From: Geobacter sp. AOG2
Lineage (GTDB): Bacteria; Desulfobacterota; Desulfuromonadia; Geobacterales; Pseudopelobacteraceae
Direction of reading: 5' to 3'
Assembly (NCBI RefSeq): GCF_019972295.1
Contig: NZ_BLJA01000001.1
Coordinates: 1,884,117-1,948,116, forward strand
DNA length: 64,000 nt
The notes beneath the pieces are model-generated. The model saw only the letters and a program-made list of their open reading frames with translations, was not told where the DNA came from and ran no database searches. The position numbers were made by a program, and so were the translations under genes. Positions 42,519 to 51,565 of this stretch are shown in pieces; positions within the stretch are counted from its first letter, which is position 1; the number at the start of each line of letters is the position of its first letter.

Positions 42519-44270
42519 GTGAGCGCGGACACCTCTGAAATACCTACGTCGGAACAACGTCTCAACCTCCTTAAAAATCGCGTAAAGCCGACCCTGTTGC
42601 TTGCCGTGGGACTGGGTGTGGCGGGCGGCTTCGTGCTGATCGCCCAGGCTCTGATCGTGGCCAGGCTGGTGCACCGGGTCATGATAGACGGCGCCGGTTA
42701 CCGGGAGGTGTTGCCCCAACTGCTCTGGCTTCCCCCTTTAGTGCTGGCGAGGGCCGGGCTTTCATGGGTCTCGGAGCGGGTTGCCTTTGCGGCCTCTGCC
42801 ACTATCCGTCAGGATGTGCGTAACGATCTCTTTCAGCGCCTGCTGGATGCCGGCCCCTTGCGGCTCAAGGGCGACCGTGCCGGCGAAGTGGCCACGGTGA
42901 TCGTGGACGGTGTGGAAGCGCTGGAAGGGTACTACAGCCGTTACCTGCCACACCTGGCCGTGATGGCCATGGTACCGCTCTCCATACTGGCGGCGGTTGT
43001 TCCGTCCGACTGGATCTCGGCAGGGATCATGCTGTTCTCGGCTCCCTTCATCCCCTTTTTTACCATTCTGATCGGACGTGGCGCCGAACGGCTCAACCAG
43101 CGGCAGTGGCAAACACTGGCTCGCTTGGGAGGCTACTTTCTCGATCGGGTCAACGGCCTGGCTACCCTGCGCATGTTCAACGCCTCGCGGCGAGAAGCCG
43201 GGATGATCGCCCAAATCTCGGACGATTACCGCAAAGCCACCATGTCGGTACTCTACCTCGCTTTCCTCTCCGCCCTGGTCCTGGAGTTTTTCGCCACGGT
43301 CAGCGTGGCGTTGATGGCGGTGATCATCGGTTTTCGGCTCCTGAAGGGTGGTATGACCTTTCAGGACGGCTTCACCGTACTGCTCCTGGCGCCTGAATTC
43401 TATCTGCCGTTGCGTTTGATGGGTAACTACTACCATGCCCGCATGGAGGCCATCGGCGCGGCAGAACGCATCTTCAGTCTGCTGGACACCCCTCTTGCCC
43501 CTCGCCCCTCGGTACCACGTCCACTACCCCCCATCTCTTCGCTCAGGATCTGCCTCGAAGATGTCTACTTCCGTTACGTGTCAGACTCGGCCCCTGTGAT
43601 CAACGGTGTCACGTTTAATCTGGCGCCGGGAGAGCGGGTTGCCCTGGTGGGGCCGAGCGGGGCCGGGAAGAGTACCCTGGCGGCGCTACTTTTGGGTTTT
43701 GCCGTGCCGGAACAGGGGCGGGTGCTGGTCAACGGCGCGGACCTGGCGCACTGCGATCCCGACCAATGGCGACGCCACGTGGCCTGGGTTCCCCAGCAGC
43801 CCCACCTCTTTCATGGCACCATTGGCGACAATATTCGTCTGGGGCGCCGGGACGCCACGGAGGCAGATGTTCTTCAGGCTGTTACACAGGCTCGTTGCGG
43901 GGAGTTTATCGGCCGCCTGCCTCAAGGATTGGATACGGTCATCGGCGAACAGGGGGCTGGCCTGTCCGGCGGACAGGCACGACGTATAGCCCTGGCGCGG
44001 GTGTTTCTCAAAGACGCCCCCCTGATCATCACCGATGAGCCGACTGCCGGGCTGGACGCTCATTCGGAGGCAATGGTACGGGAGGCGCTCAAGGAACTTG
44101 CCCGGGGCCGGACCGTGCTCTCCATCGCCCACCGCCTGATCACCCTGGAGGATGCCGACCGGATCGTTGTCATGAGTGGGGGAAAGATCGTCGAACAAGG
44201 AAATTATGAAGAGCTGAGGGTGGCGGGTGGCCTGTTCTCGCGGATGGCTGCCGCAGGGGAGGGGGCATGA
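42519..44270 (+). CDS. cydD: Thiol reductant ABC exporter subunit CydD
   Basis: 583 residues. Fused membrane (6 helices) and ATPase protein. CydD-type N-terminal half (ILIGRGAERLNQRQWQTLAR, YFLDRVNGLATLRMF, FFATVSVALMAVIIGFRLL, LLLAPEFYLPLRLMG), then Walker A GPSGAGKSTLAALLLGF and signature LSGGQARRIALARVFL. With CydC it exports cysteine/glutathione and is needed for cytochrome bd assembly. No cydAB genes are in the window. Confidence 0.93.
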   Translation: MSADTSEIPTSEQRLNLLKNRVKPTLLLAVGLGVAGGFVLIAQALIVARLVHRVMIDGAGYREVLPQLLWLPPLVLARAGLSWVSERVAFAASATIRQDVRNDLFQRLLDAGPLRLKGDRAGEVATVIVDGVEALEGYYSRYLPHLAVMAMVPLSILAAVVPSDWISAGIMLFSAPFIPFFTILIGRGAERLNQRQWQTLARLGGYFLDRVNGLATLRMFNASRREAGMIAQISDDYRKATMSVLYLAFLSALVLEFFATVSVALMAVIIGFRLLKGGMTFQDGFTVLLLAPEFYLPLRLMGNYYHARMEAIGAAERIFSLLDTPLAPRPSVPRPLPPISSLRICLEDVYFRYVSDSAPVINGVTFNLAPGERVALVGPSGAGKSTLAALLLGFAVPEQGRVLVNGADLAHCDPDQWRRHVAWVPQQPHLFHGTIGDNIRLGRRDATEADVLQAVTQARCGEFIGRLPQGLDTVIGEQGAGLSGGQARRIALARVFLKDAPLIITDEPTAGLDAHSEAMVREALKELARGRTVLSIAHRLITLEDADRIVVMSGGKIVEQGNYEELRVAGGLFSRMAAAGEGA

Positions 44271-46018
44271 GGGATCTCCTGCGTCTCCTGAAATTGGCGT
44301 GGCCCTATCGCGCCTGGCTTATGGCCGCTCTTGGGCTCTCCCTGATGACGCTTCTGGCAAATGTAGGGCTTCTGGCCCTCTCGGGATGGTTCATTGCTGC
44401 CATGGCCCTTGCCGGGATCAGCGGCATTCCCATCAATTATCACTATCCTGCGGCCGGTATTCGCGCCCTGGCGATCTGGCGGACCCTTGGGCGTTACGCC
44501 GAGCGGGTGGTCAGCCACCAGGCCTCGTTACGTATTCTGGCAGGGCTGCGGGTCTGGATCTACCGCCGCATCGAACCGCTGGCCCCGGCCCGGTTGGAGG
44601 GTTATGCCAGCGGCGATCTTCTCAGCCGCATCCGGGCCGACATCGACAGCCTGGACAATTTTTACCTGCGCTTGCTGGCGCCGGTTCTGACCGCGCTCTG
44701 CGGTAGCCTGATCTTCATCCTGTTCCTGTGGTATTTCAGCAGTGAGGTGGCCCTGGCGACCGCGGCGCTGCTGCTCGCGGCCGGCGGGTTCCTCCCCCTG
44801 GTGGTCCACCTGCTGGGCCGGAAACCGGGGGCGCGGGTGACCCGGACCTCAGCGGAACTGCGCACCGCCGTAGTGGACGGCCTGCGGGGAATGGAAGAGC
44901 TTTTGTCCTATGGTGGGGCGGAGCGTCAGAAAGAACGGGTGGAGGAGTTGAATCGGAATCTGCTGGCCGACCAGGCCCGTTTGGCCGGACTGGCGGGTAT
45001 CTCCGCCGGTGGCGTGGGGCTCTGTTCCGGCCTTGCCCTCTGGCTGGCGTTGGTGATCTCGATCCCCCTGGTACGTGCCGGTTCCCTGACCGGGCCCCAG
45101 ATGGTCATGCTGGCGCTCTTCTGCCAAGCTGCCTTTGAGGCGGTCCTGCCGTTGCCACCAGCTTTTCGACTGCTGGGGCAAACCTTGTCGGCGGCCCGGC
45201 GTATATTCTCCTTGGCAGATGAAACCCCCGCTGTCATGGAACCCCCTGAGTCGGCACCCCTGCCGGAGAATGCTATCCTCAGCCTGCGCGGAGTCGGTTT
45301 TTCCTATGGGAATGGTGCGGCAACCCTGGAAGATATCAACCTGGAGCTGTCGCCGGGCCGCAAGGTGGCCGTGGTGGGGGCCAGCGGCGTCGGCAAGAGC
45401 ACCCTGTTGGCCCTGCTGCTCCGTTTCCGGGACTACGATAGCGGCTCCATAACCCTGGCGGGACGGGAGATCAGGGAGTATGACGGCGAGGACGTGCGGC
45501 GTCTGATGGCGGTGGCCAGTCAGCAACCTTTTATATTCAACGCCTCCCTGCGGGAAAACCTGTTGATTGCCCGGCCCGGGGCCGGTGAGGAGGAAATGAT
45601 TGCGGCGGCCGATATGGCCGGTATTCATGACGAAATCGCCGCCCTTGCGCAAGGGTACGATACCCCGGCTGGCGAAGGGGGGGTGAAGCTTTCCGGCGGC
45701 CAGGTTCGCCGGCTGGCCATTGCCCGGGCAATCCTCAAGGACAGTCCGATCCTGCTTTTGGACGAACCGACGGAAGGGGTGGATGCTGCCGCAGCCCGTT
45801 CGTTGCTGGAGCGGGTGTTCGACTATGCCGAGGCTCGGGCGCTTTTGGTGATCACCCACAGCCGGATCGGCTTGGAGGCCATGGACGAGGTGCTGCTCAT
45901 GGACGACGGATGCATCGCCGAGCGGGGCAGCCATGCCGAACTGCTGGCGCGCAGCCGGCGTTACCGGGACATGTGGGAGCTGGATGCCGGAGAACAGGTA
46001 TGTACAATAGGGCCGTAG
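44267..46018 (+). CDS. cydC: Thiol reductant ABC exporter subunit CydC
   Basis: 583 residues. Membrane domain with the CydC-like LSGWFIAAMALAGISGIPIN and RYAERVVSHQASLRILAGLR; ATPase with Walker A GASGVGKSTLLALLLRF, signature KLSGGQVRRLAIARAIL and Walker B ILLLDEPTEGVD. It overlaps cydD (ATGA), giving the usual heterodimer pair of equal-length subunits. Confidence 0.93.
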   Translation: MRDLLRLLKLAWPYRAWLMAALGLSLMTLLANVGLLALSGWFIAAMALAGISGIPINYHYPAAGIRALAIWRTLGRYAERVVSHQASLRILAGLRVWIYRRIEPLAPARLEGYASGDLLSRIRADIDSLDNFYLRLLAPVLTALCGSLIFILFLWYFSSEVALATAALLLAAGGFLPLVVHLLGRKPGARVTRTSAELRTAVVDGLRGMEELLSYGGAERQKERVEELNRNLLADQARLAGLAGISAGGVGLCSGLALWLALVISIPLVRAGSLTGPQMVMLALFCQAAFEAVLPLPPAFRLLGQTLSAARRIFSLADETPAVMEPPESAPLPENAILSLRGVGFSYGNGAATLEDINLELSPGRKVAVVGASGVGKSTLLALLLRFRDYDSGSITLAGREIREYDGEDVRRLMAVASQQPFIFNASLRENLLIARPGAGEEEMIAAADMAGIHDEIAALAQGYDTPAGEGGVKLSGGQVRRLAIARAILKDSPILLLDEPTEGVDAAAARSLLERVFDYAEARALLVITHSRIGLEAMDEVLLMDDGCIAERGSHAELLARSRRYRDMWELDAGEQVCTIGP

Positions 46019-46120
46019 GGACACGGAGATAGAACTTTTTAGGGGCCGGTTTTTTCTTCACCATTCCGGTTATGAGAAAAAGGGAAAAATTCCGTATTGT
46101 TCTCTGTGTCTCTGTGACAG
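46017..46120. repeat. Inverted-repeat element (CACAGAG/CACGGAG family), degenerate
   Basis: Left GGGACACGGAGATAGAA, right TTCTCTGTGTCTCTGTGACA (from 46100). The arms are shorter than in the 40.9-kb copy. It lies between the convergent cydC and radical SAM genes. Confidence 0.55.
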
Positions 46121-46145
46121 GGCGGTACGTTTATCAAGCCCATGA

Positions 46146-47666
46146 TCAGGTATGTTCAATGGCGCTCGCGTCGAACATGCCGTTCCAGTTCATTTTTTCC
46201 GTTATCTTCCGAAAGTGGTAGCCATAGATGGCAAAGGTAATGGCCAAGGGGAACAGGCGCGGGCGTCTGAAAAGTGACCAGAAGAAGAGCTTCCAGAACT
46301 GGAACCGCTCTTTGCCGATTATCCCCAGCATGACGATGGATTTGAAGAACGCCCCGCAATAACCGGACTTCATATGGAAGCTCCCCCGTTTAAGAGGCCG
46401 GTACTCGCGGAGAAAGCCGGTTACCCGCCTATAGTAGTTCTTTGGGGCATAGATGCTGGTAAGAATGCTCCGATAGCCGTCAATAAGCGTCTCCACTTTC
46501 ATGCGGGGGATAAAGTTGAGGGCAACGGCTGTGTTGTTGCCGGAGGTGTCGCCCAATAACCTGCCCTCCTTGAAGAGCCGCTGGTGGAGCTTGGTGCCGC
46601 GCAATGCCGTGAGCATTCCCACCATGGCCGTGGCGATACCGCTCTCCTGGATAAAGTGGATCTGCTTCTCGAAGATCGACAGGGGATCGCTGTCAAAGCC
46701 CACGATAAACCCGCCCTGGACCTGCAAGCCCGCATGCTGGATCTGCTTGACGCACTCAAGGAGGTTGCGGTTTTTGTTCTGGATCTTGCCGGTTTCACTC
46801 AGGCAGTCCTCATTCGGGGTTTCGATGCCGATAAATACCTCTTCAAACCCGGTCCGCACCATGAGGTCCATGAGTGCCTGGTCGTCCGCCAGGTCGATGG
46901 ACACCTCGGTAAAAAAGGCAAAGGGATGCTTGTGTCGTTCCTGCCATGCAAGCACGGCAGGGAGGGTGTCCGTCTTCAGTTTGCGCCTGTCTCCGATGAA
47001 ATTGTCATCCACAAAAAAGATACCTTCGCGCCATCCCCAGGCATAGAGAGCATCGAGTTCCCCGATCAGCTGCGCGGTGCTCTTGGTGCGCGGCCTGCGC
47101 CCGAACAGTTGGGTAATATCGCAGAACTCGCAATCGAACGGGCAGCCCCTGGAATACTGGATGTTCATGGCCGCATATTTTGAGGGGTCGATCAACTCCC
47201 AAAGCGGGATGGGAGTTTCCCGCATCTCCGCCCATTGGTCGGTGGTATAGCTATGGCGTGCCTGCCCGTGGTCCAGATCGTCAAGAAAACGAGGAAGGGT
47301 GACCTCGGCTTCACCCAACACCAGGTGGTCAGCCGAATCAAACTCGGCTGGGGCGGCGGTGAAGAGCGGCCCTCCCACGACGGTCCTGGCTCCCAGGCGG
47401 CGGCAAAGTGCCAGAACTTCACTGACGGAGTCCTTCTGGACCGTCATGGCGCTGATGAACACATAGTCCGCCCACAGAATCTGCTTGTCGGACAGTGGTT
47501 GCACATTCATATCCACCAGCTGCTTGTCCCACGCAGGGGGAAGCATGGCGGCCACGGTCAAAAGGCCCAAGGGCGGAAAGGCAGCCTTTTTGCCGATGAA
47601 TTTGAGGGCGTGGCGGAAGCTCCAGAAGGTGTCGGGGTAGTGGGGGTATACGAGAAGAATGTTCAT
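46146..47666 (-). CDS. B12-binding radical SAM protein (DUF4070 C-terminus)
   Basis: 506 residues. An N-terminal cobalamin-binding-like domain (MNILLVYPHYPDTFWSFRHA, then LGARTVVGGPLFTAAP), a radical SAM core with the [4Fe-4S] motif CPFDCEFCDITQLFG, and a C-terminal region as in DUF4070 proteins, the group that includes the hopanoid methylase HpnP. Methylation of an unactivated carbon is a plausible reaction type, but many members are uncharacterised. No hopanoid genes are nearby. I chose 47666 (MNILLVYPHY) as start; the frame extends to 47732 with a Pro/Arg-rich, unlikely sequence. Confidence 0.82.
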   Translation of the reverse strand: MNILLVYPHYPDTFWSFRHALKFIGKKAAFPPLGLLTVAAMLPPAWDKQLVDMNVQPLSDKQILWADYVFISAMTVQKDSVSEVLALCRRLGARTVVGGPLFTAAPAEFDSADHLVLGEAEVTLPRFLDDLDHGQARHSYTTDQWAEMRETPIPLWELIDPSKYAAMNIQYSRGCPFDCEFCDITQLFGRRPRTKSTAQLIGELDALYAWGWREGIFFVDDNFIGDRRKLKTDTLPAVLAWQERHKHPFAFFTEVSIDLADDQALMDLMVRTGFEEVFIGIETPNEDCLSETGKIQNKNRNLLECVKQIQHAGLQVQGGFIVGFDSDPLSIFEKQIHFIQESGIATAMVGMLTALRGTKLHQRLFKEGRLLGDTSGNNTAVALNFIPRMKVETLIDGYRSILTSIYAPKNYYRRVTGFLREYRPLKRGSFHMKSGYCGAFFKSIVMLGIIGKERFQFWKLFFWSLFRRPRLFPLAITFAIYGYHFRKITEKMNWNGMFDASAIEHT

Positions 47667-47801
47667 GCTGGTTGCCCTTGCGGCGGTCCGGGGGAGGGGG
47701 TTGCGGGGGGAAGGTTCACCTTTTTCAAGCATACCGCAGATATGACAGGTGGAATGTAAATCTATTGTAAAAGTCCCGGAACGGGGAGTATCAGATGGTT
47801 T

Positions 47802-47850
47802 TTCACCCGCTCACTGCGTTCGCTCAAGCTCACGGAGGCACGGAGAACAG
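47802..47850. repeat. Partial repeat element, CTCA-CGGAGGCACGGAGA arm
   Basis: TCACCCGCTCACTGCGTTCG followed by CTCAAGCTCACGGAGGCAC. It shares this opening with the element at 50231. No clear right arm seen. The rest of the ~260-bp gap (47733-47993) holds nothing I recognise. Confidence 0.45.
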
Positions 47851-47993
47851 CAAACTGGTTTCAGTTCTATGCCAGCAGGAGATCTCAGGGGGCAGTATAC
47901 AAAACTCTTATACTTTTTGATTCAATCCGTAAGTGCATCACCAGCGGAGTTCCTCCGCCCGCGAGTGAGCAGCCCAGTGCCCGGCCTGATGGG

Positions 47994-48596
47994 TCAATTC
48001 AGCCCCTTGATCCAGAATTGCATGGGATGATCCCGCTCGACGCCGTCAATCTCGCACCACGTGAAGCTGGTGGTTACCCCGGAAAGCCGGGAAAATCCGG
48101 TACGGGTGAGGAATCTTGTGATGGGGATGTAGTTGCCCGGACGCAAGGGGTGGCTGTCGGGACGCTCGACCGTCGCGCAGGTGAGGCTGTCATAGGTGCC
48201 GAGAGCGCGGATATGGTTTTCCAGCCGGGCCAGCAGTTCCTGGCCCAGGCCGCGCTCACGATAGGCCGGGCGGAGGAGCAGTTCGCCGACGTAATAGATC
48301 CCGTTGAGCGGGAAGGGCGTGTCCGTAAAGGCGCCGCGCAGTTGGGCGTCCTCATGGACAAGCGGCATGCCGGTGGCGGCGCCGATGACGGCAGAACCGT
48401 CATCGGCGAGTATGATGCAGGCATCGGGTGCCTGGGTATACGCGCCCAGGTAGTCGAGCTCGTCCTCCCTGAACCCCTGGTACAGATAGGGATACTCCCG
48501 GAAAATGTCGAGGCGCAGCGTCGCCACATCGTTCAGGCTGTCCGCAATGGCGGCTCCGGTCAGCATCCGGACGTTAATCGATCCCGTGTCGTTCAT
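47994..48596 (-). CDS. GNAT-family N-acetyltransferase
   Basis: About 200 residues. The acetyl-CoA binding pattern IYYVGELLLRPAYRERGLGQ (R-x-x-G-x-G) is clear, with DACIILADDGSAVIGAATGM before it. Substrate unknown. Start at 48596 (MNDTGSINVRM) is preceded by GAGGCAGGAT; the upstream frame to 48728 has no ribosome site. Confidence 0.8.
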   Translation of the reverse strand: MNDTGSINVRMLTGAAIADSLNDVATLRLDIFREYPYLYQGFREDELDYLGAYTQAPDACIILADDGSAVIGAATGMPLVHEDAQLRGAFTDTPFPLNGIYYVGELLLRPAYRERGLGQELLARLENHIRALGTYDSLTCATVERPDSHPLRPGNYIPITRFLTRTGFSRLSGVTTSFTWCEIDGVERDHPMQFWIKGLN

Positions 48597-48815
48597 ATCC
48601 TGCCTCTTTGGTTGTATTCCGGGGATACGAAACACCTGGCATATATTTCCCTGCGCCAATTTACCACATCCCCCAGAAGAAAAACCACAGGGCTGCCCGA
48701 CAAATTTCAAACTACCACCTGACATCACGGGTATTTTAAAATTTACAGGCGTGCCCCTCTTTATCTTTCCCCGGTGGCTGCATTCGTCAGGACCACTATC
48801 CCGGTGCAGGCTCCG

Positions 48816-49217
48816 TTACACGCCGCTACACGACGAACAGGCGTGATCGGAACGTTTGCCGGGCAGCAGCCGGTCTGCGGCGTACTCGGTAATATCGGTT
48901 CCGAAATGAACGTAGAAGTCCTCGGCACCGGCCAGGGGAATCCAATAGCTGTCGACTACCTGCCCGAGGAAGTCGTAATAGGCCACATTGCGCGCTGCGG
49001 CCTTGTCGCGTAGCGCGGTCTGGGCCTTGCACCCCGCGTGGTGCTTCCTCTCCCCCATGTCCACGCACTTGATGCCGGTGGGGTAGCCCCGTTCCTGCGC
49101 CATCCTGTTGGTCTCGATGATGGTGTGGTCCTTGTAGACCAGGATGACCGCTGCCGGGAAGTTGTCCCAGAACAGGTGAAAGTTCCGGCGGATCTCGTCG
49201 CTTACTTCAATAGTCAT
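48816..49217 (-). CDS. Small PAS-like protein, cysteine-rich tail
   Basis: 133 residues. The pattern FHLFWDNFPAAVILVYKDHT, IIETNRMAQERGY and WIPLAGAEDFYVHFGTDITE resembles a PAS domain. It has several Cys/His residues (CVDMGERKHHAGC) and ends in HACSSCSGV, so a metal or haem/redox sensing role is possible. Start at 49217 has GGGGAG upstream. It is transcribed divergently from an AraC-type regulator gene, which may control it. Confidence 0.65.
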   Translation of the reverse strand: MTIEVSDEIRRNFHLFWDNFPAAVILVYKDHTIIETNRMAQERGYPTGIKCVDMGERKHHAGCKAQTALRDKAAARNVAYYDFLGQVVDSYWIPLAGAEDFYVHFGTDITEYAADRLLPGKRSDHACSSCSGV

Positions 49218-49312
49218 TTCGCTCCCCTTTTCAACTCCATGGTGTTTGACGCTCTGTGGCACTGAGTTATCCGTTTGGATCAACTTGCCACACGTTTGAA
49301 TATATGCTATCA

Positions 49313-50185
49313 ATGGATTTACAGGATGTCATATCTTATCGGATACAATTATTACTCGATTGGACAATTATGATCTGGAGCACGACCCTCAATATGGCCA
49401 CGTCGTCGGAGTGGCACCAGCACGACATCATCGAGCTGATATTCTGCCGTTCCGGTTCGGGGCTGCTCGTGGTCGGGCGGCACGACATCGAGCTGACAGG
49501 CCGCCGGGCGGTCATTGTTGCACCGGGCGCACGGCACCGTTTCATCTTCCGTGGCGACGAGGCCGCCGAGCTGAAGTTCGTATGCATGACCAAAACCGAC
49601 GCCACCATCAATCTCTCCGCCGCCCAGGCCGCCGTGCTCGGGCAGGCCGGGCCGGGCGGAGCAACATTCACCGACTACCCGGAACAGGATGACTGGCTCT
49701 GGCAGCTTGTGGACAGGATTCCGGACACGCTGGATGGGGGGGAGCAGGGAGACCCGGCCGTGGTGTGGGGTGTGATCGGCATGCTGGTCGCCTCCTACGT
49801 GCGCCGGGTGGAGGGGAAGCCGGACGAGCCCGGCGTCAGGCATTCGGACAAGATGCGGGGTGTCTGCGCGTGGATCGACGCCAATCCCGGCCAGGTGGGG
49901 AAGCTGGACGCCCTGGCCGCGCGGTTCGGAATGTCCCGGAGCCTGCTTACCCGCGAATTCCGCAAATATGCCGGCACGAGCATCGTCAATTACGTGAACT
50001 CACGGCGGCTGCAAAACGCGGGCACGGCCCTGATGGCGCCGGGGAAAAGCATTCTGGAGATATCCCTGGAGTACGGTTTTGCCAGCCTGGCCAATTTCTA
50101 CAGGCAGTTCAAGGCGCTCTACGGGGTGACCCCTGCGGAGTTCCGCAGCCAGTTGGCGGATAAGGCCGGCTCACGGAAGGGGTAG
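49313..50185 (+). CDS. AraC-family transcriptional regulator
   Basis: About 290 residues. An N-terminal cupin-like sensing domain (SEWHQHDIIELIFCRSGSGL, RRAVIVAPGARHRFIF) and a C-terminal AraC double helix-turn-helix (KLDALAARFGMSRSLLTREF; ILEISLEYGFASLANFYRQF; YGVTPAEFRSQ). The start is uncertain: ATGs occur at 49256, 49304, 49313 and 49370, none with a strong ribosome site. I use 49313 because it leaves ~95 bp for a divergent promoter while keeping the beta-strand before the cupin motif. Confidence 0.82.
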   Translation: MDLQDVISYRIQLLLDWTIMIWSTTLNMATSSEWHQHDIIELIFCRSGSGLLVVGRHDIELTGRRAVIVAPGARHRFIFRGDEAAELKFVCMTKTDATINLSAAQAAVLGQAGPGGATFTDYPEQDDWLWQLVDRIPDTLDGGEQGDPAVVWGVIGMLVASYVRRVEGKPDEPGVRHSDKMRGVCAWIDANPGQVGKLDALAARFGMSRSLLTREFRKYAGTSIVNYVNSRRLQNAGTALMAPGKSILEISLEYGFASLANFYRQFKALYGVTPAEFRSQLADKAGSRKG

Positions 50186-50230
50186 AATTGAGGGGAGGGT
50201 GCTGCGCGCGGCTTTTTTCAAATTCTATCT

Positions 50231-50376
50231 ATCACCCGCTCTACTCACGTTCGCTCAAGCTCGCAGAGGCCCGGAGAACATCCAAAACCGGATGCTTTGT
50301 TGGCAAACCGGAATTTTGTACTTCTTTCCGCTTTTCCGATTTCCTTTGCGCCTTTGTGAGCTCTGTGAGAGCAGCC
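50231..50376. repeat. Inverted-repeat element (CTCA/CGGAG sub-family)
   Basis: Starts TCACCCGCTCTACTCACGTT with CTCAAGCTCGCAGAGGCCC, like the 47.8-kb element, and ends in CCTTTGTGAGCTCTGTGAGA, an approximate reverse complement of the left part. It separates the convergent AraC and aldolase genes. Confidence 0.55.
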
Positions 50377-50392
50377 TTTACGGTTTGGCCTG

Positions 50393-51565
50393 TTAGCCGC
50401 CATATATCTCATCAAACCTGCGGAAATACTCTTCCCGGCACCAGTTCTCCACATCCACCAACGCCTGAAACGCCTCTGCAAAATCAACCCGCCCAAGGGT
50501 GAAAACCCCGTGGCCGTAGACGATGGCCCGGCCCGGCTCCGCGATGACCGGCGGGACGCTTTTGGCTATCCCCCCGGCCCCGATCTCGCCCGCCACCACG
50601 GGGGTGCCGCCCATGACCCGCACCCTGGGGCAATCCTTCCAGCAGTCGGTTATGGAACAGTGTTCCTTCTCGTCGCAGAGCATGCTCATTACCACGGCGA
50701 AACGTGGATGGCCGTGCAGGATGGCCCGGCATTCTGCGGTTTCGAAGATACGGCGATGGGCCACCAGTTCGCTGGAGGCAGTGATGCCGACAGTGGAGCT
50801 GTTTTCGAAGGGGACCGGATCGATGCAGCCCGGCAGCTCGTCCAGGCTGGAGGCGGTCTGGGAGATATAGATAAGATCGCCGTTGGAATAGGAAATATTG
50901 CCGAAAAACGAATCGACCAGACCCCGCTCCACCGTGTAACGCCCCACCCGCGCCATCTCGTCGAGAATATCGGCTTTTTCCCACAGGGGCCCGTTTTTGA
51001 ACTGCAAACCCGTGGCCGTGAGCGGTTGCAGCCACTGCCGGCGAAAATCGTCGAAAGCCTGGGCTTCGCCCGGCAGCTTGAAGCCCTCCTCCAGGACATC
51101 TTCCAGGTATTTGATGAAGGTGGAGTGAAAGACGGACGACCAGTTGATAAATGCCTGCTCGACGGTCAGGGCGCCGCTGGCTACGATGCCGATGCCCTCG
51201 ACGATGATGCCTTTACGGTTGCCCAGCACATGTGCGATGGTCTCCGCGGGGTCGTCGCCGAGATCGCTATGGCGCAGGATCGGAATGTCGTGCAGAAAGG
51301 TGCGGGTCTCGGTATCGCGCGGCACGATTTCCCGCTCGCTGCTTTCTGTCCGATGCAACAGGAAATGAGCAAAGGGGAGGGCGGGCGCCGCGGCGCAGAG
51401 CGCCAGGCAGTTGAGTCGCCCGAGAACGGACGCAGCCAAACGGGACAGCGCGGCATCACCCGCGGCAATCACGATGTCGTCCTGGGCGGCAAAGGCGATC
51501 CGTTCCGGCAGCGCAGAACGATCGGCAACCAATTTGCGGCGGTATTTTTCTATCTGGTAATGCAT
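50393..51565 (-). CDS. Tandem class II aldolase/adducin-fold protein
   Basis: 390 residues with two halves of the same fold. The C-terminal half (~200-390) has active-site features: FGNISYSNGDLIYISQTASS, ILHGHPRF (two metal His) and AIVYGHGVFTLGRVDFAEAF (third metal His). The N-terminal half shows a matching but decayed copy: GIIVEGIGIVASGALTVEQAF, in which the metal His is replaced by Ile. So one catalytic and one structural domain are likely. Class II aldolases act on phosphorylated or hydroxy-keto sugars; the substrate is unknown. It starts inside the stop of the M23 peptidase gene (TGATG). Confidence 0.8.
   Translation of the reverse strand: MHYQIEKYRRKLVADRSALPERIAFAAQDDIVIAAGDAALSRLAASVLGRLNCLALCAAAPALPFAHFLLHRTESSEREIVPRDTETRTFLHDIPILRHSDLGDDPAETIAHVLGNRKGIIVEGIGIVASGALTVEQAFINWSSVFHSTFIKYLEDVLEEGFKLPGEAQAFDDFRRQWLQPLTATGLQFKNGPLWEKADILDEMARVGRYTVERGLVDSFFGNISYSNGDLIYISQTASSLDELPGCIDPVPFENSSTVGITASSELVAHRRIFETAECRAILHGHPRFAVVMSMLCDEKEHCSITDCWKDCPRVRVMGGTPVVAGEIGAGGIAKSVPPVIAEPGRAIVYGHGVFTLGRVDFAEAFQALVDVENWCREEYFRRFDEIYGG

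Noticed and set aside
49250-49275. TGGCAC upstream of the AraC gene as a possible sigma-54 -24 box
   Set aside because: No TTGC at the -12 position with correct spacing.
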